Positions 1 to 8,221 of a DNA stretch of 20,341 bases are shown here, one piece after another. Position numbers and translations under genes: made by a program. Source of the DNA: a virus; the IMG/VR virus record IMGVR_UViG_3300027963_000403, positions 1 through 20,341 of that record; one strand, written 5' to 3'. The notes below the pieces were generated by a model. It ran no database searches. It had not been told where the DNA came from and was given only the letters and a program-made list of their open reading frames with translations. The stretch's first letter is position 1. Each line of letters starts with the position of its first letter.

Positions 1-232
1 CAGTTATACCATAAAGCAAACCAGAGGCAGCATAAGTTGTGCCATTGGTGAAACGGGTGATTAGTGTAAACCCAGATAGGGTTATACCAGAAACAATCTT
101 TACAGCAGTAGCACCAGTAGGACCAATATAATCACTACCTCTTGGACCTTGAGGTCCAGTAGGACCTGTAATTCCATAGATTGTGATTCCTTTTATGGCT
201 TTAAACTGGCTACTACCACGAATTGATGCCAT
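1..232 (-). CDS. Collagen-like tail fibre protein, N-terminal part (gene runs off the window)
   Basis: An ATG at 232-230 opens a frame that stays open to the window edge, giving about 77 residues (MASIRGSSQFKAIKG...). Residues 20-42 hold Gly-X-Y triplets (GPTGPQGPRG, then GPTGATA), the pattern of collagen-like trimeric stalks common in phage fibres. The following stretch is rich in Gly, Thr and hydrophobic residues, as in beta-structured fibre shafts. An AGGA ribosome site lies 8 nt upstream (TAGGAATCTAATATG), and the start is 1 nt after the stop of the 402-aa fibre gene, so it is translated as part of the same unit. The C-terminal part, where a receptor-binding head would be expected, lies outside the window. 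Fibre role is inferred from the collagen repeats and position; the exact function is unknown. Confidence 0.75.
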   Translation of the reverse strand, partial: MASIRGSSQFKAIKGITIYGITGPTGPQGPRGSDYIGPTGATAVKIVSGITLSGFTLITRFTNGTTYAASGLLYGIT

Positions 233-233
233 A

Positions 234-1442
234 TTAGATTCCTAGTATTTGTTCTAATGCTTGAATCCGTGCTTCTAGTGCTACGAGTTTTGCATCAACA
301 TCTGCGACATTAGGAGTGGACAATGTATCTGATACTTCTATGCTATTGAAGATAGCAGAATCTGGTAAGTATGATACTGTTGTATCTGCTTTGACTCGTA
401 GCAGTGTTTTTGTATTGAATGTGGAAATTTGATTTGAAGTTCCAGCATTTGCTTCGATATTTGTTGAGAGTTTTGGTGTCTTGAAGTGTGTGATTTGTCC
501 AGAAGTTACGGTTACACGATTCAAACCAAGAACTGGAACTTGTAACTCATATGTTGTATAAGTGGAATTCCACAATTCTTCTTGTTGCGTTATATGATCT
601 AATACTATTGTGTTGTTTGCTGTATCTACTGAAGTGACAAATGCGTATGCTCCAACTCCCTTTCCGGTTGTTGGGCTAATTGGTCTTATTGATTGTTGTG
701 CTAGAGCAGAAACAAAGGAGTAAGAACCATTTACGGATAATTGTTCATATGAACCATAATCAGTTCCATAGATGTTATATGCATCACTGTATGATGTTAT
801 GGACAAAACTTGTGGTGTGCTTGTGTCAACCCAACCATCTGGAACATTTGAATTTGAATCAACAGTTTGTATTGATCCAATATTTGATGTGCTTCTAGTG
901 ACTGTGTAGTTTTCAGCAGCAGATGATTCGTAGCCAAGGTAATTGATTACAAGACTGTTGTATAATTCATCAGAAGTTGGGCAAACCTGAAGAACTGGTT
1001 TGACAATGTAACCAGTTTCTTCAATGAACTCAAAGGTAACCCCACCAAGTACAGTTGGGCTTAGGAAGAAAATATCAGTTCCACCCGCACCACCCTCGGT
1101 TCCACTTATACCACTGATTATACCTAAAAGATTTGGATAGTTCATTAAACCATGTGTAACGATGGTTGCATATGTGACACCACTTGTTGCCTGTGCTATG
1201 GATTCAACTACACCAACTACTTCTGCTTGCGATAGATTAAAAGTTTCACTATAGTATGGATTTGCAATTGATTGAGTGAACTTACTATTAGCCACATCAT
1301 AACGAATAACATTACCAGCAGCAATGGTTGAATCCCAATTCTTGCTAGTATCTTGCTTAAAAGACAACCGCTTACCATTGATGGTATCGGTTGAAGTTAC
1401 GAGCATTCCTGTGATTGTAGAGTTATTAGTGCAAGATGGCAT
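234..1442 (-). CDS. Tail fibre / virion structural protein with C-terminal coiled coil
   Basis: This 402-aa protein is rich in Thr, Ser, Val and Gly with almost no catalytic-looking motifs, as expected for a beta-structured fibre. Residues about 41-152 resemble residues about 98-200 of the 615-aa fibre protein two genes upstream: both have a G-N-x-[IV] segment, a VVGVV strand, a [FY]FLS motif and a KP[VM]L motif in the same order. The last 22 residues (from DVDAKLVALEARI) form a short heptad coiled coil, a likely trimerisation handle. A strong ribosome site AAGGAAC lies 6 nt before the ATG. It is the third gene of the fibre cassette at the distal end of the baseplate operon. Receptor binding is possible but not shown. 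Confidence 0.7.
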   Translation of the reverse strand: MPSCTNNSTITGMLVTSTDTINGKRLSFKQDTSKNWDSTIAAGNVIRYDVANSKFTQSIANPYYSETFNLSQAEVVGVVESIAQATSGVTYATIVTHGLMNYPNLLGIISGISGTEGGAGGTDIFFLSPTVLGGVTFEFIEETGYIVKPVLQVCPTSDELYNSLVINYLGYESSAAENYTVTRSTSNIGSIQTVDSNSNVPDGWVDTSTPQVLSITSYSDAYNIYGTDYGSYEQLSVNGSYSFVSALAQQSIRPISPTTGKGVGAYAFVTSVDTANNTIVLDHITQQEELWNSTYTTYELQVPVLGLNRVTVTSGQITHFKTPKLSTNIEANAGTSNQISTFNTKTLLRVKADTTVSYLPDSAIFNSIEVSDTLSTPNVADVDAKLVALEARIQALEQILGI

Positions 1443-1451
1443 TTATGTTCC

Positions 1452-2561
1452 TTATGTTTCCAGACCTCTATCGTATGGACTATAATCTAAATCGGCATCT
1501 GCAACCATATGAACTAAAATATCATCAAAAACTACTGCACCAGTTGCAACATTGAATGCCACTCCATATGTAGTTCCAGAAGTTGTGAGTGTCGCTGCAC
1601 CAGTTGGAGAGAATCTTGTTACTTGATTCCAACCGCGAGTTCCAGATGTTAGTCTCATATCTTTTACTGCGGTTTTGTTGTAACCATCATTAGCAACACC
1701 ACTATCGGGTGAATATAGAGTGATTGATGGTGATTTTCTCATCGGTGTGTTGAAGTGATAATTGTATGTGTAATTTGGAGTTACAGTAAAGTCTATTGAA
1801 GTTAGATCATTACCACCAACTGTGGTGATTGTTCCTGGCAGAGTTGTTACTGGATAACTTGTGTAATAATATTTTGCTTGTCTAGTTTTTTCTTCTTCGG
1901 AATCTGTGTACATTACTGTAGAGATTGATCCGACTTCTAATTGTACTGAACTTATACTTACTGTAGTATTTGGCTGTATCTTAAAACCAACACCAAAATA
2001 ATGATCACCCGATATACCAGAATTTGAAACATATGGTGGAAGAAAAGTAAATGAATATTGTTGCCAATATGAATCAATCGGTGCAATTGAAAACATACTT
2101 TTGTATTCAGTTGTGTTTGGGCTTACTGCTTCTCTAAAATAACAACCCAAAGTGGTTCCAGTTACACCGGCAGAATATTTTGCGTAAAAAGAAAGAGTTA
2201 ATGGAATTCCACCATATTTTGTGGAATTTTCTTGTTTATTTTCTAAATAGCAATAGCCACCAGTTACGGATGTGATATTGTTTGCAACTGTAATATAGTA
2301 TTTTGAACGACTATATTGCTCATCGCTCTTACTAAATAGTTCTCTATAAATGGAAATAGAACCAGTGCTTCCTCCGGTTCTTTTTTGAGTATCTATTGCA
2401 TACCATCTATCTGCTGTTTTTTCTGTTTGTGCAGTGTATGTTGTGCCACTAGCTCCGATGTTTGAGTACTTTGCATTATATGGTATGGTAAAGGTTGTTC
2501 CCCTTTGCCATAAATCAAAATTACCGTTTATTATTAAATTAGATGTGTTTTGATTTGTCAT
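1452..2561 (-). CDS. Tail fibre protein with jelly-roll (carbohydrate-binding type) N-terminal domain
   Basis: This 369-aa protein opens with NLIINGNFDLWQRGTTF (residues 7-23), followed by ADRWY near residue 50. N-[IL]-x-NG-[ND]-F-x-x-WQRG...ADRW is a recurrent signature of phage fibre and receptor-binding proteins. Further on, WQQYSFTF and VQLEVGSIST (about 165-215) look like the closing strands of a jelly-roll carbohydrate-binding domain, and EEKTRQAKYYYTSYP marks the end of this module. The C-terminal 130 residues are another beta-rich, Gly/Thr-rich region. It begins 6 nt after the stop of the 615-aa gene and no clear ribosome site is visible, so it may rely on translational coupling. A role in binding surface glycans is an inference from the fold signature. 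Confidence 0.72.
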   Translation of the reverse strand: MTNQNTSNLIINGNFDLWQRGTTFTIPYNAKYSNIGASGTTYTAQTEKTADRWYAIDTQKRTGGSTGSISIYRELFSKSDEQYSRSKYYITVANNITSVTGGYCYLENKQENSTKYGGIPLTLSFYAKYSAGVTGTTLGCYFREAVSPNTTEYKSMFSIAPIDSYWQQYSFTFLPPYVSNSGISGDHYFGVGFKIQPNTTVSISSVQLEVGSISTVMYTDSEEEKTRQAKYYYTSYPVTTLPGTITTVGGNDLTSIDFTVTPNYTYNYHFNTPMRKSPSITLYSPDSGVANDGYNKTAVKDMRLTSGTRGWNQVTRFSPTGAATLTTSGTTYGVAFNVATGAVVFDDILVHMVADADLDYSPYDRGLET

Positions 2562-2567
2562 TTTTTA

Positions 2568-4415
2568 TTAACCAAATTGAGTTGAAGGCCAACCACTAAT
2601 ACTATACGAGTTTGGAATAAATGTATATTTACTTGAAACAATAATTGGACTTCCAGTTGTTGTTCGTGTATTTGTATCGAACTTATACATTTCTAATAAA
2701 ATGTTACAATTAAATTGTTGAGTTGGCATTACACCAGAATTATTATACAAATATGAAACTGGAGTGAAATAAAGATTTTCACAAATTGCACCATATGCTG
2801 CATTCCATCCTAGTATTGCACTTTCCAAAGTATATCCAGAAGCACCAGTCATCTGATCCATGAATTTATTTTCGCAAGATGCTTGAATATATTTTGAAGC
2901 GTCAGAACCAACACCACCAAGAGTTATATTATTGATATTAAATGATGATGGTTTTGTGGCGGGGTTCCCGCCGGCGGTGCCGGCGGGAGTATATACGATT
3001 GGATATGAACCATTTGAATCTGGAATACTTATCGTTCCAGCAGTCAATCCATATGTAAATATTTGATTACTTTGTGGAGTATATCTGAGGGGTTGAATAA
3101 TTGGAGTTATTAAATCAGAAGCAGTGTTAGTTTGGCTAGTATAGGTGGAACTGCTACCCGCTATTAAATAAACTCCATTTATTGAATAACCATTTCTTCT
3201 AATTTCTATTCTTAGATTAGAATTATCTTGAACTGAGATATTACTGTCATTAAAATATGTTGAAGTAATAGTAGTTCCAGCATATGTGCTATACTGTTTG
3301 TTTAGCGAAAAGGTAAAATATGATGGACTAAAATCTTTTTCTGGAATTATTTTAATATTTGTTAATTTATAGACATCCGCAGTTATACCACTTGTTGAAA
3401 ACAGAAAACCATCGTTAGTAAAATTTGAAATATAATCTACTTTAATTGTTGTCGAACCAGATGAAGAAGTAGTAGAAGTTTCATTTGAAGTTAGTGGATA
3501 AAGAATACCAGAATTATTTTTGTTAGCAATACTGGTTTCTAATTTATTTGGTGTATTAAGTTTTAAATCTAATTTCTTTGTTAAACGACCGTTGCCTGTA
3601 CTAGTATTTACTGTAATATACATCAATCCATGTACATGACCAGTTGTTCTGAGGTTTTTATCCTGCGGGGTTGTACCAGTATCCCACAGAGCAGCAGTGA
3701 TACCGTTAATACTCAACACACCACTTGTTGCAGTTGCATTTGTGGATGAAGAACTACTTGCGGCAGTCAAACCAATATAACCACGATATGGAAGAATTAA
3801 TCCAGTATCACCAGTTAAACCAAGAAGCATTGGCTTAGAAACATAACTTGTAACATCTGGTTCGAGTGTAGTACCAGCACCAGAGACTCCACCACTCAGG
3901 AAGTAAACTACACCTTTCTGAAGTGTAGCACCTGCGGTTCCTAAAAAGTTTGCAACAACAGATGAACCACTTACTTTACCAGTAGTAGCCACTTGTGCAT
4001 TTCCACCAGTAAATCCTATAACAACACCCACTACTTCTGATGTGCATTCGTCGTTGGCTAGTGCTTTTTCTAGTCTACCAGTAGAATCTAGGTAGACTAT
4101 ATTTCCAACAGTAACACCGGAATTTGCTGGTAGAACAACATTAATACCCGAAACATCTACACCATAACTTGATGATAAAACACCATTTATAGTAACATTA
4201 CCATTGAATGTTACATTTTTGCTTATAGTACTAGCAATGTCTAATGTATAGCCACCCTGTGTGGAAGTTTGTGGCCTGACAAGAATACCATCTCCTCCGG
4301 TTATACCTCCAACTTTGAGAGCATTTAACCGGGTAATCATCTCATTCGTCTTGGCGTACCAAGCACCGAATGTTGTTCCAAGACTTATTGAGTTTATTGA
4401 GGTAAAGTCAGACAT
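2568..4415 (-). CDS. Large tail fibre / baseplate-periphery structural protein
   Basis: This 615-aa protein has an N-terminal motif TTFGAWYAKTNEMITRLN (residues 14-31) that I recognise from structural proteins of T4-like cyanophages; it probably anchors the fibre to the baseplate. Residues about 64-88 (NVTFNGNVTINGVL) look like a repetitive beta shaft. Residues about 98-200 share a domain with the 402-aa fibre protein. The C-terminal 300 residues are Ser/Thr/Asn-rich with no recognised domain. Near residue 480 the sequence PAGTAGGNPAT is encoded by a very GC-rich perfect inverted repeat that stands out from the AT-rich gene. The ribosome site TAGGA lies 4 nt before the ATG and overlaps the stop of the preceding gene. 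Exact equivalence to a T4 gene is not clear. Confidence 0.7.
   Translation of the reverse strand: MSDFTSINSISLGTTFGAWYAKTNEMITRLNALKVGGITGGDGILVRPQTSTQGGYTLDIASTISKNVTFNGNVTINGVLSSSYGVDVSGINVVLPANSGVTVGNIVYLDSTGRLEKALANDECTSEVVGVVIGFTGGNAQVATTGKVSGSSVVANFLGTAGATLQKGVVYFLSGGVSGAGTTLEPDVTSYVSKPMLLGLTGDTGLILPYRGYIGLTAASSSSSTNATATSGVLSINGITAALWDTGTTPQDKNLRTTGHVHGLMYITVNTSTGNGRLTKKLDLKLNTPNKLETSIANKNNSGILYPLTSNETSTTSSSGSTTIKVDYISNFTNDGFLFSTSGITADVYKLTNIKIIPEKDFSPSYFTFSLNKQYSTYAGTTITSTYFNDSNISVQDNSNLRIEIRRNGYSINGVYLIAGSSSTYTSQTNTASDLITPIIQPLRYTPQSNQIFTYGLTAGTISIPDSNGSYPIVYTPAGTAGGNPATKPSSFNINNITLGGVGSDASKYIQASCENKFMDQMTGASGYTLESAILGWNAAYGAICENLYFTPVSYLYNNSGVMPTQQFNCNILLEMYKFDTNTRTTTGSPIIVSSKYTFIPNSYSISGWPSTQFG
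2967..2987. repeat. GC-rich perfect inverted repeat (9-bp stem, 3-nt loop) inside fibre gene
   Basis: CCCGCCGGC at 2967-2975 is followed by the loop GGT and then GCCGGCGGG at 2979-2987, an uninterrupted 9-bp all-GC stem. It sits in a 30-bp island of nearly pure G+C within an AT-rich gene, in frame, and encodes Pro/Ala/Gly/Thr residues. It is far from any gene end, so it is not a usual terminator. Confidence 0.85.
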
Positions 4416-4416
4416 A

Positions 4417-5160
4417 TTATCCTATTATTTCTTTTACTTTAATGTTATTTAGGTAATATAGACCATCGGATCTTTTTTGTGCCAATGCAACGAAACTGTT
4501 GGTAATAGGAACATCAGATGTAGTTATTCCTGTTATCTTAATATAATATCTACCAGAACCACATGAAGATGTATTTCTAACATTCAATGGGTGATGCCCT
4601 TGTAGTCCAACAGTGTTACAAGTCGCTAATTCACCAGTATAGGTTTCACTTGCAGTAGTATTTAATGTGAAACCAATATAGTAGTTTTCTTGAATATCTG
4701 CTAATGAAAAATCTACTTCCATATCAGTGACTAAAAACAACCAGAAATATAATCCAGAAGAATTTGCTTTACATAAAAACCACGGATCTGGCGATATTCC
4801 ATCCCCATAATTTTTAAATGACAGAACATTACTAGAAGTTTTATATAATAATAAATCTGGGTGTATTGGAGTAGCACCTTCCCAACCAGGTCCAGTTGAA
4901 GACGATGAACCATAATTCATCAGTACATTTAACCAATTGGCAAACATTTGATTTGTTAATGTTTGCTCAACATTCATTCTAAATTGAATTTCATTCAGTT
5001 CTTGGGCTTGTAATATCTTACCGGGTTCAAATGCAATCATTTTATAGCCAGTAGAATATATTCCATTGGCTGGAACACCAAAATCAACAGCACCAAATGT
5101 TGGTGGTGTGAATCCCGGAATATTAGTTAAGGTTTCTGTTATTATACTTGCGTTTGCCAT
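4417..5160 (-). CDS. Baseplate structural protein, gp9/gp10-like adaptor (F-x-PG-x-x-LQAxELN motif)
   Basis: This 247-aa protein has the motif FEPGKILQAQELNEIQ at residues 44-59, followed by a helical stretch to about residue 85. That motif occurs near the start of gp10-like and related baseplate structural proteins of T4-like cyanophages. The rest is beta-rich with no motif I recognise. It sits 1 nt after the gp8-like gene and directly before the fibre cassette, the place where T4 has genes 9 and 10, whose products attach long and short fibres. I infer an adaptor between wedge and fibres. At 247 aa it is much shorter than T4 gp10 (about 600 aa) and closer to gp9. No clear ribosome site is visible; the stop and start are nearly joined (TAATATG). 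Confidence 0.6.
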   Translation of the reverse strand: MANASIITETLTNIPGFTPPTFGAVDFGVPANGIYSTGYKMIAFEPGKILQAQELNEIQFRMNVEQTLTNQMFANWLNVLMNYGSSSSTGPGWEGATPIHPDLLLYKTSSNVLSFKNYGDGISPDPWFLCKANSSGLYFWLFLVTDMEVDFSLADIQENYYIGFTLNTTASETYTGELATCNTVGLQGHHPLNVRNTSSCGSGRYYIKITGITTSDVPITNSFVALAQKRSDGLYYLNNIKVKEIIG

Positions 5161-5161
5161 A

Positions 5162-6898
5162 TTAGATTAAGAATGAAAGTTTTGCGGAAGAATCCGATCC
5201 AGTCGTGGTATCGAATGAAATATTATTGCTCAATATTTTGGTTGAAACATATTCAACATTATTTAGTTCATACTTTGGCTCAATTATATCACTTACTGTA
5301 AAAGTATCATTACCTATTTTGACATAATCTGCACCTGTTAATACAGTAAACAACAATTCATCTACACCAGCAATTTCTAAAGTAGAAGATACAGCAGTAT
5401 TTGTTTCATCGTAATTGACTTCTACAGCCACTAATGCAGAACTATAATCTGATTGTGTTGCTGTCGCATCATTAGTTTTAATTGTAACTGTTGTAGTTCC
5501 TGCTGTGTTATCAACAAAAATTTCACCAGCTTCAATATCTGGTAGAATAGGTGCAGCAAATCCTGTTTTTGCATCTAATGTAATAAGAGTTGTCATTCTT
5601 CCATTATCTGATTCATTTGGTTGTAGGTTTATTGTTGGATCTACACCATTAGTTGTTGTAAGATTTTTGACAATTCCTACTTTAGAGAATACTGTTTGTT
5701 TTGTTTCAATACTCGCACCAGTAAGATCAGTTGCTGACAATTGTTTTATTATTGATATTCTTGGTGTTGGTAAGAAAGTAGATGGATCTGACAAATCAGG
5801 CATCAATACAGCATTTATGGCATGTTGAAGTTTTGTGCTAGCCGCATTTGGTATGCTAAAGTGTGGATTTACAAAATTAGTACCAGCAGAGCGAAGAGTT
5901 ATGCCGTTTGCTATAAATGCATTTCTTCTTATATCATAATAAGTTTCTATATTTCCTGCTGCGCCTATTCCAAGTGGATCTAAGAATGTAATCTCTGGTT
6001 TTTGTGTCTTTACAATTCTATCTTCAATCGAAAGAGAAGAAACATCAAGTTGGAGGTAAACAATACCACCATTTAAATTCTGACCGTATAGGTAATTATT
6101 GTATTGAATGTAATAGCGATTATTTACATCGATGGAACCCAAATTGACTACTAATTCATCAATTGGATTTCTTACAATTGCAGAAGATGAATTTAAATAA
6201 TCAATATGAATTGATTTATATCCTAACATATCACCAATAGAGTGACAAACAGAACATGTCCAATTAGAGGAACCAACCCCGGATACTAAATCTCCTTTGG
6301 TGTGTACTACTGAAGTCAATGGATCTATTGTATCTTGATTGTAATAAAAATAACAAGAACCCGTAACACCAGCACCATGAGAACATAGAGAATTATATTT
6401 TGAAGAATATGATCCAGATGTTACTTGAGTTGTATAATCATATAAACTACTAACCGGCATTACTGTTTCTGTTAAGAATTTACTCAAAGCAAAATCAATT
6501 TTATACATTGCCATCCAAGCATATCCATCAGAATATAATTGAATTCCGTTGGTGTGTGTTGGTTGCTGTGTTGATCGGAATGTATTTTCCCCGATCAATC
6601 CAGTTGATTGATTTTTACCAACACACAGATATACTATATCCGATACATTATTATAAACATAAGATTGATCTCCAAGAGAACCGACATAATATGGTTCATA
6701 TTCAGAATTGTATGACCAATTAACTCGTGGAACAACAGTCGAAACCTCATCTTGGGTAATTCTACTGACTAACGAAACATCGGTATCATCGACAGAAGCA
6801 GCAGCACCTGATATACCACCCATAAAAATAAAGAATTTGCTTACTTCGTCTTTTGTAGTTTTTGCTGTAAATGATTTTATTTGATTTTTGATTGTCAT
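5162..6898 (-). CDS. 8: Baseplate wedge protein, gp8-like
   Basis: This 578-aa protein is counted from the ATG at 6898. A TTG at 6922 would add eight residues but would overlap the previous gene, whereas the ATG has the ribosome site AAGGAT just upstream. Features typical of the gp8 wedge family are the YVYNNVSDIVYLCVGKN segment and the YSDGYAWMAMYKIDF motif (SDGY-x-W) in the first 150 residues. T4 gp8 is about 334 aa; cyanophage-type versions are longer, and here the extra length is a beta-rich C-terminal region from about residue 330. A region near residues 170-225 contains Cys-His-rich sequence, including WTCSVCHSI (a CxxCH spacing), unusual for gp8. It follows the gp7-like gene by 14 nt. 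In T4, gp8 bridges wedge arms with gp7 and gp10. Confidence 0.75.
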   Translation of the reverse strand: MTIKNQIKSFTAKTTKDEVSKFFIFMGGISGAAASVDDTDVSLVSRITQDEVSTVVPRVNWSYNSEYEPYYVGSLGDQSYVYNNVSDIVYLCVGKNQSTGLIGENTFRSTQQPTHTNGIQLYSDGYAWMAMYKIDFALSKFLTETVMPVSSLYDYTTQVTSGSYSSKYNSLCSHGAGVTGSCYFYYNQDTIDPLTSVVHTKGDLVSGVGSSNWTCSVCHSIGDMLGYKSIHIDYLNSSSAIVRNPIDELVVNLGSIDVNNRYYIQYNNYLYGQNLNGGIVYLQLDVSSLSIEDRIVKTQKPEITFLDPLGIGAAGNIETYYDIRRNAFIANGITLRSAGTNFVNPHFSIPNAASTKLQHAINAVLMPDLSDPSTFLPTPRISIIKQLSATDLTGASIETKQTVFSKVGIVKNLTTTNGVDPTINLQPNESDNGRMTTLITLDAKTGFAAPILPDIEAGEIFVDNTAGTTTVTIKTNDATATQSDYSSALVAVEVNYDETNTAVSSTLEIAGVDELLFTVLTGADYVKIGNDTFTVSDIIEPKYELNNVEYVSTKILSNNISFDTTTGSDSSAKLSFLI

Positions 6899-6902
6899 GT
6901 TT

Positions 6903-6908
6903 ATCCTT
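6903..6908 (-). promoter_or_regulatory. Ribosome binding site that decides the gp8-like start
   Basis: On the minus strand AAGGAT lies 4 nt before the ATG at 6898 (AAGGATAAACATG). It favours this ATG over the in-frame TTG at 6922, which has no comparable site and lies inside the upstream gene. Confidence 0.7.
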
Positions 6909-6912
6909 ATGC

Positions 6913-8220
6913 TCAGGGACAACTACCGCATTGTGCAGTGGCGCAAGTTATAAGATTCGCATTTGGCGATATATCATTGGGATTTGCTCTATTTAATTCA
7001 ATAAAACTTTGTATTGTCATATTACCAAGAGTTCTGGGTATAGTTCCTACTATAGATTGTTTGACATCATTATCCCAAGTAGGAAATACATGTTGTGGAT
7101 AATAACCAGTTGTGCCCATCGGGTCGCAATAATTAGTGCAGCAATAGCATGTATAGTTTTTTTGATCTGTACACGCATTACTTTGATGATATAGTGAATA
7201 TAGATTTAAACCTGTTCCAGCAATACCTGTTGTTATCCCCGGAAACATCAATAGATATCGTCCAATTACAGGAAGTTCGGTGTAGTCAACTGGGATGTTT
7301 GTATCAGTATTATCATCTGCACCAGTATCTACATCATCTAATGGAACATATTGTTCAAAGAATCCCAACATACCAGCCGGATGAGTTCCAGCCAATAATG
7401 TATTTTTATAATTTTGAGCCTGTTCTGTTGTTGCATCTGAAGTAAGAATATATGAATATTCTTGCCAGAAATAATCATCTGGAAGAACTGCTTCATTTAA
7501 AGCAGCACCAAACAAATTGGATCTGTTTTGTGTATCATAACCTACATTTCCGGCCAATACATCATTTTGAATTGGGTTATCTGGATCAAAGTTTTCTGGA
7601 AGATCAATTATGTCACTTGGAACAAAATCCCAAGAAAAATCAACATATTTACCACCGTTGAGTCTCATCAAATACTTCTTGGGGTAATCTATATTAACAT
7701 TGGTAACATTGTATAGAGTTTTTAGAAGATAGCGATATGCTGGCTCTGTTCCTTTTGTGATCAAAAAGTCACTCTTGATTGATCGTATAAATGATCGAAC
7801 ATATTGTTTGTCTACTGCTGAAATTGATGGCAGAGATATAAATGGAGCGTATGACTTGATGTATTCGTCTAAGAAAGCGTCTGGAACACGATCTATGTCT
7901 AATAGTTCTTCGATATCATATGGTGTAAGTTGAACATCCTGTTTCTTAAAACCACAGTAAATCCAGTTGTAGTAACTCTTTAAGAATGCTATTAAATAGT
8001 TTTCATTAGAATCTGTACCATAATTTTGTTTAATCCAGAATGGAATTTGTGATTCTATTACAGATGGAGCCACGCAATAATTCTGCCCCACTGGATCAGA
8101 ACTAGAAGTTACATTATTTTGTATTAAATTCTTTACATAATTTTTAAATGGAATAGCCTCTTCCAATACTTCTTGGGATGGTGTTGTTTGAGGCTTTTTA
8201 AGTAAAACTGTTGTTAGCAT
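6913..8220 (-). CDS. Baseplate wedge protein, gp7 / tail-protein-I-like
   Basis: This 435-aa protein has a middle region typical of the wedge protein that caps gp6 (tail protein I in simpler phages, N-terminal part of gp7 in T4). It includes FLKSYYNWIYCGF (about 84-96), a helical stretch with LLDIDRVPDAFLDEYIKSYAPFI, then ...FLITKGTEPAYRYLLKTLYNV and a YPKKYLMRLNGG strand. The KGTE...YRYLL segment is the most conserved mark. T4 gp7 is over 1,000 aa, so this is much smaller. The C-terminal 100 residues are unusual: CTDQKNYTCYCCTNYC and a CATAQCGSCP terminus place at least nine cysteines there. It starts 1 nt after the gp6 stop. The wedge role is well supported; one-to-one equivalence with gp7 is less certain. 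Confidence 0.65.
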   Translation of the reverse strand: MLTTVLLKKPQTTPSQEVLEEAIPFKNYVKNLIQNNVTSSSDPVGQNYCVAPSVIESQIPFWIKQNYGTDSNENYLIAFLKSYYNWIYCGFKKQDVQLTPYDIEELLDIDRVPDAFLDEYIKSYAPFISLPSISAVDKQYVRSFIRSIKSDFLITKGTEPAYRYLLKTLYNVTNVNIDYPKKYLMRLNGGKYVDFSWDFVPSDIIDLPENFDPDNPIQNDVLAGNVGYDTQNRSNLFGAALNEAVLPDDYFWQEYSYILTSDATTEQAQNYKNTLLAGTHPAGMLGFFEQYVPLDDVDTGADDNTDTNIPVDYTELPVIGRYLLMFPGITTGIAGTGLNLYSLYHQSNACTDQKNYTCYCCTNYCDPMGTTGYYPQHVFPTWDNDVKQSIVGTIPRTLGNMTIQSFIELNRANPNDISPNANLITCATAQCGSCP

Positions 8221-8221
8221 T

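Noticed and set aside
2967-2987. GC-rich hairpin as a transcription terminator
   Set aside because: It is in the middle of an intact 615-codon frame and is not followed by a T tract on either strand.
6240-6280. CxxCH in the gp8-like protein as a cytochrome c haem site
   Set aside because: No signal peptide and a cytoplasmic virion protein; haem c attachment needs export. A metal site or chance is more likely.
6899-6922. TTG start giving a 586-aa gp8-like protein
   Set aside because: It overlaps the gp7-like stop and lacks a ribosome site, while the ATG at 6898 has AAGGAT just upstream.
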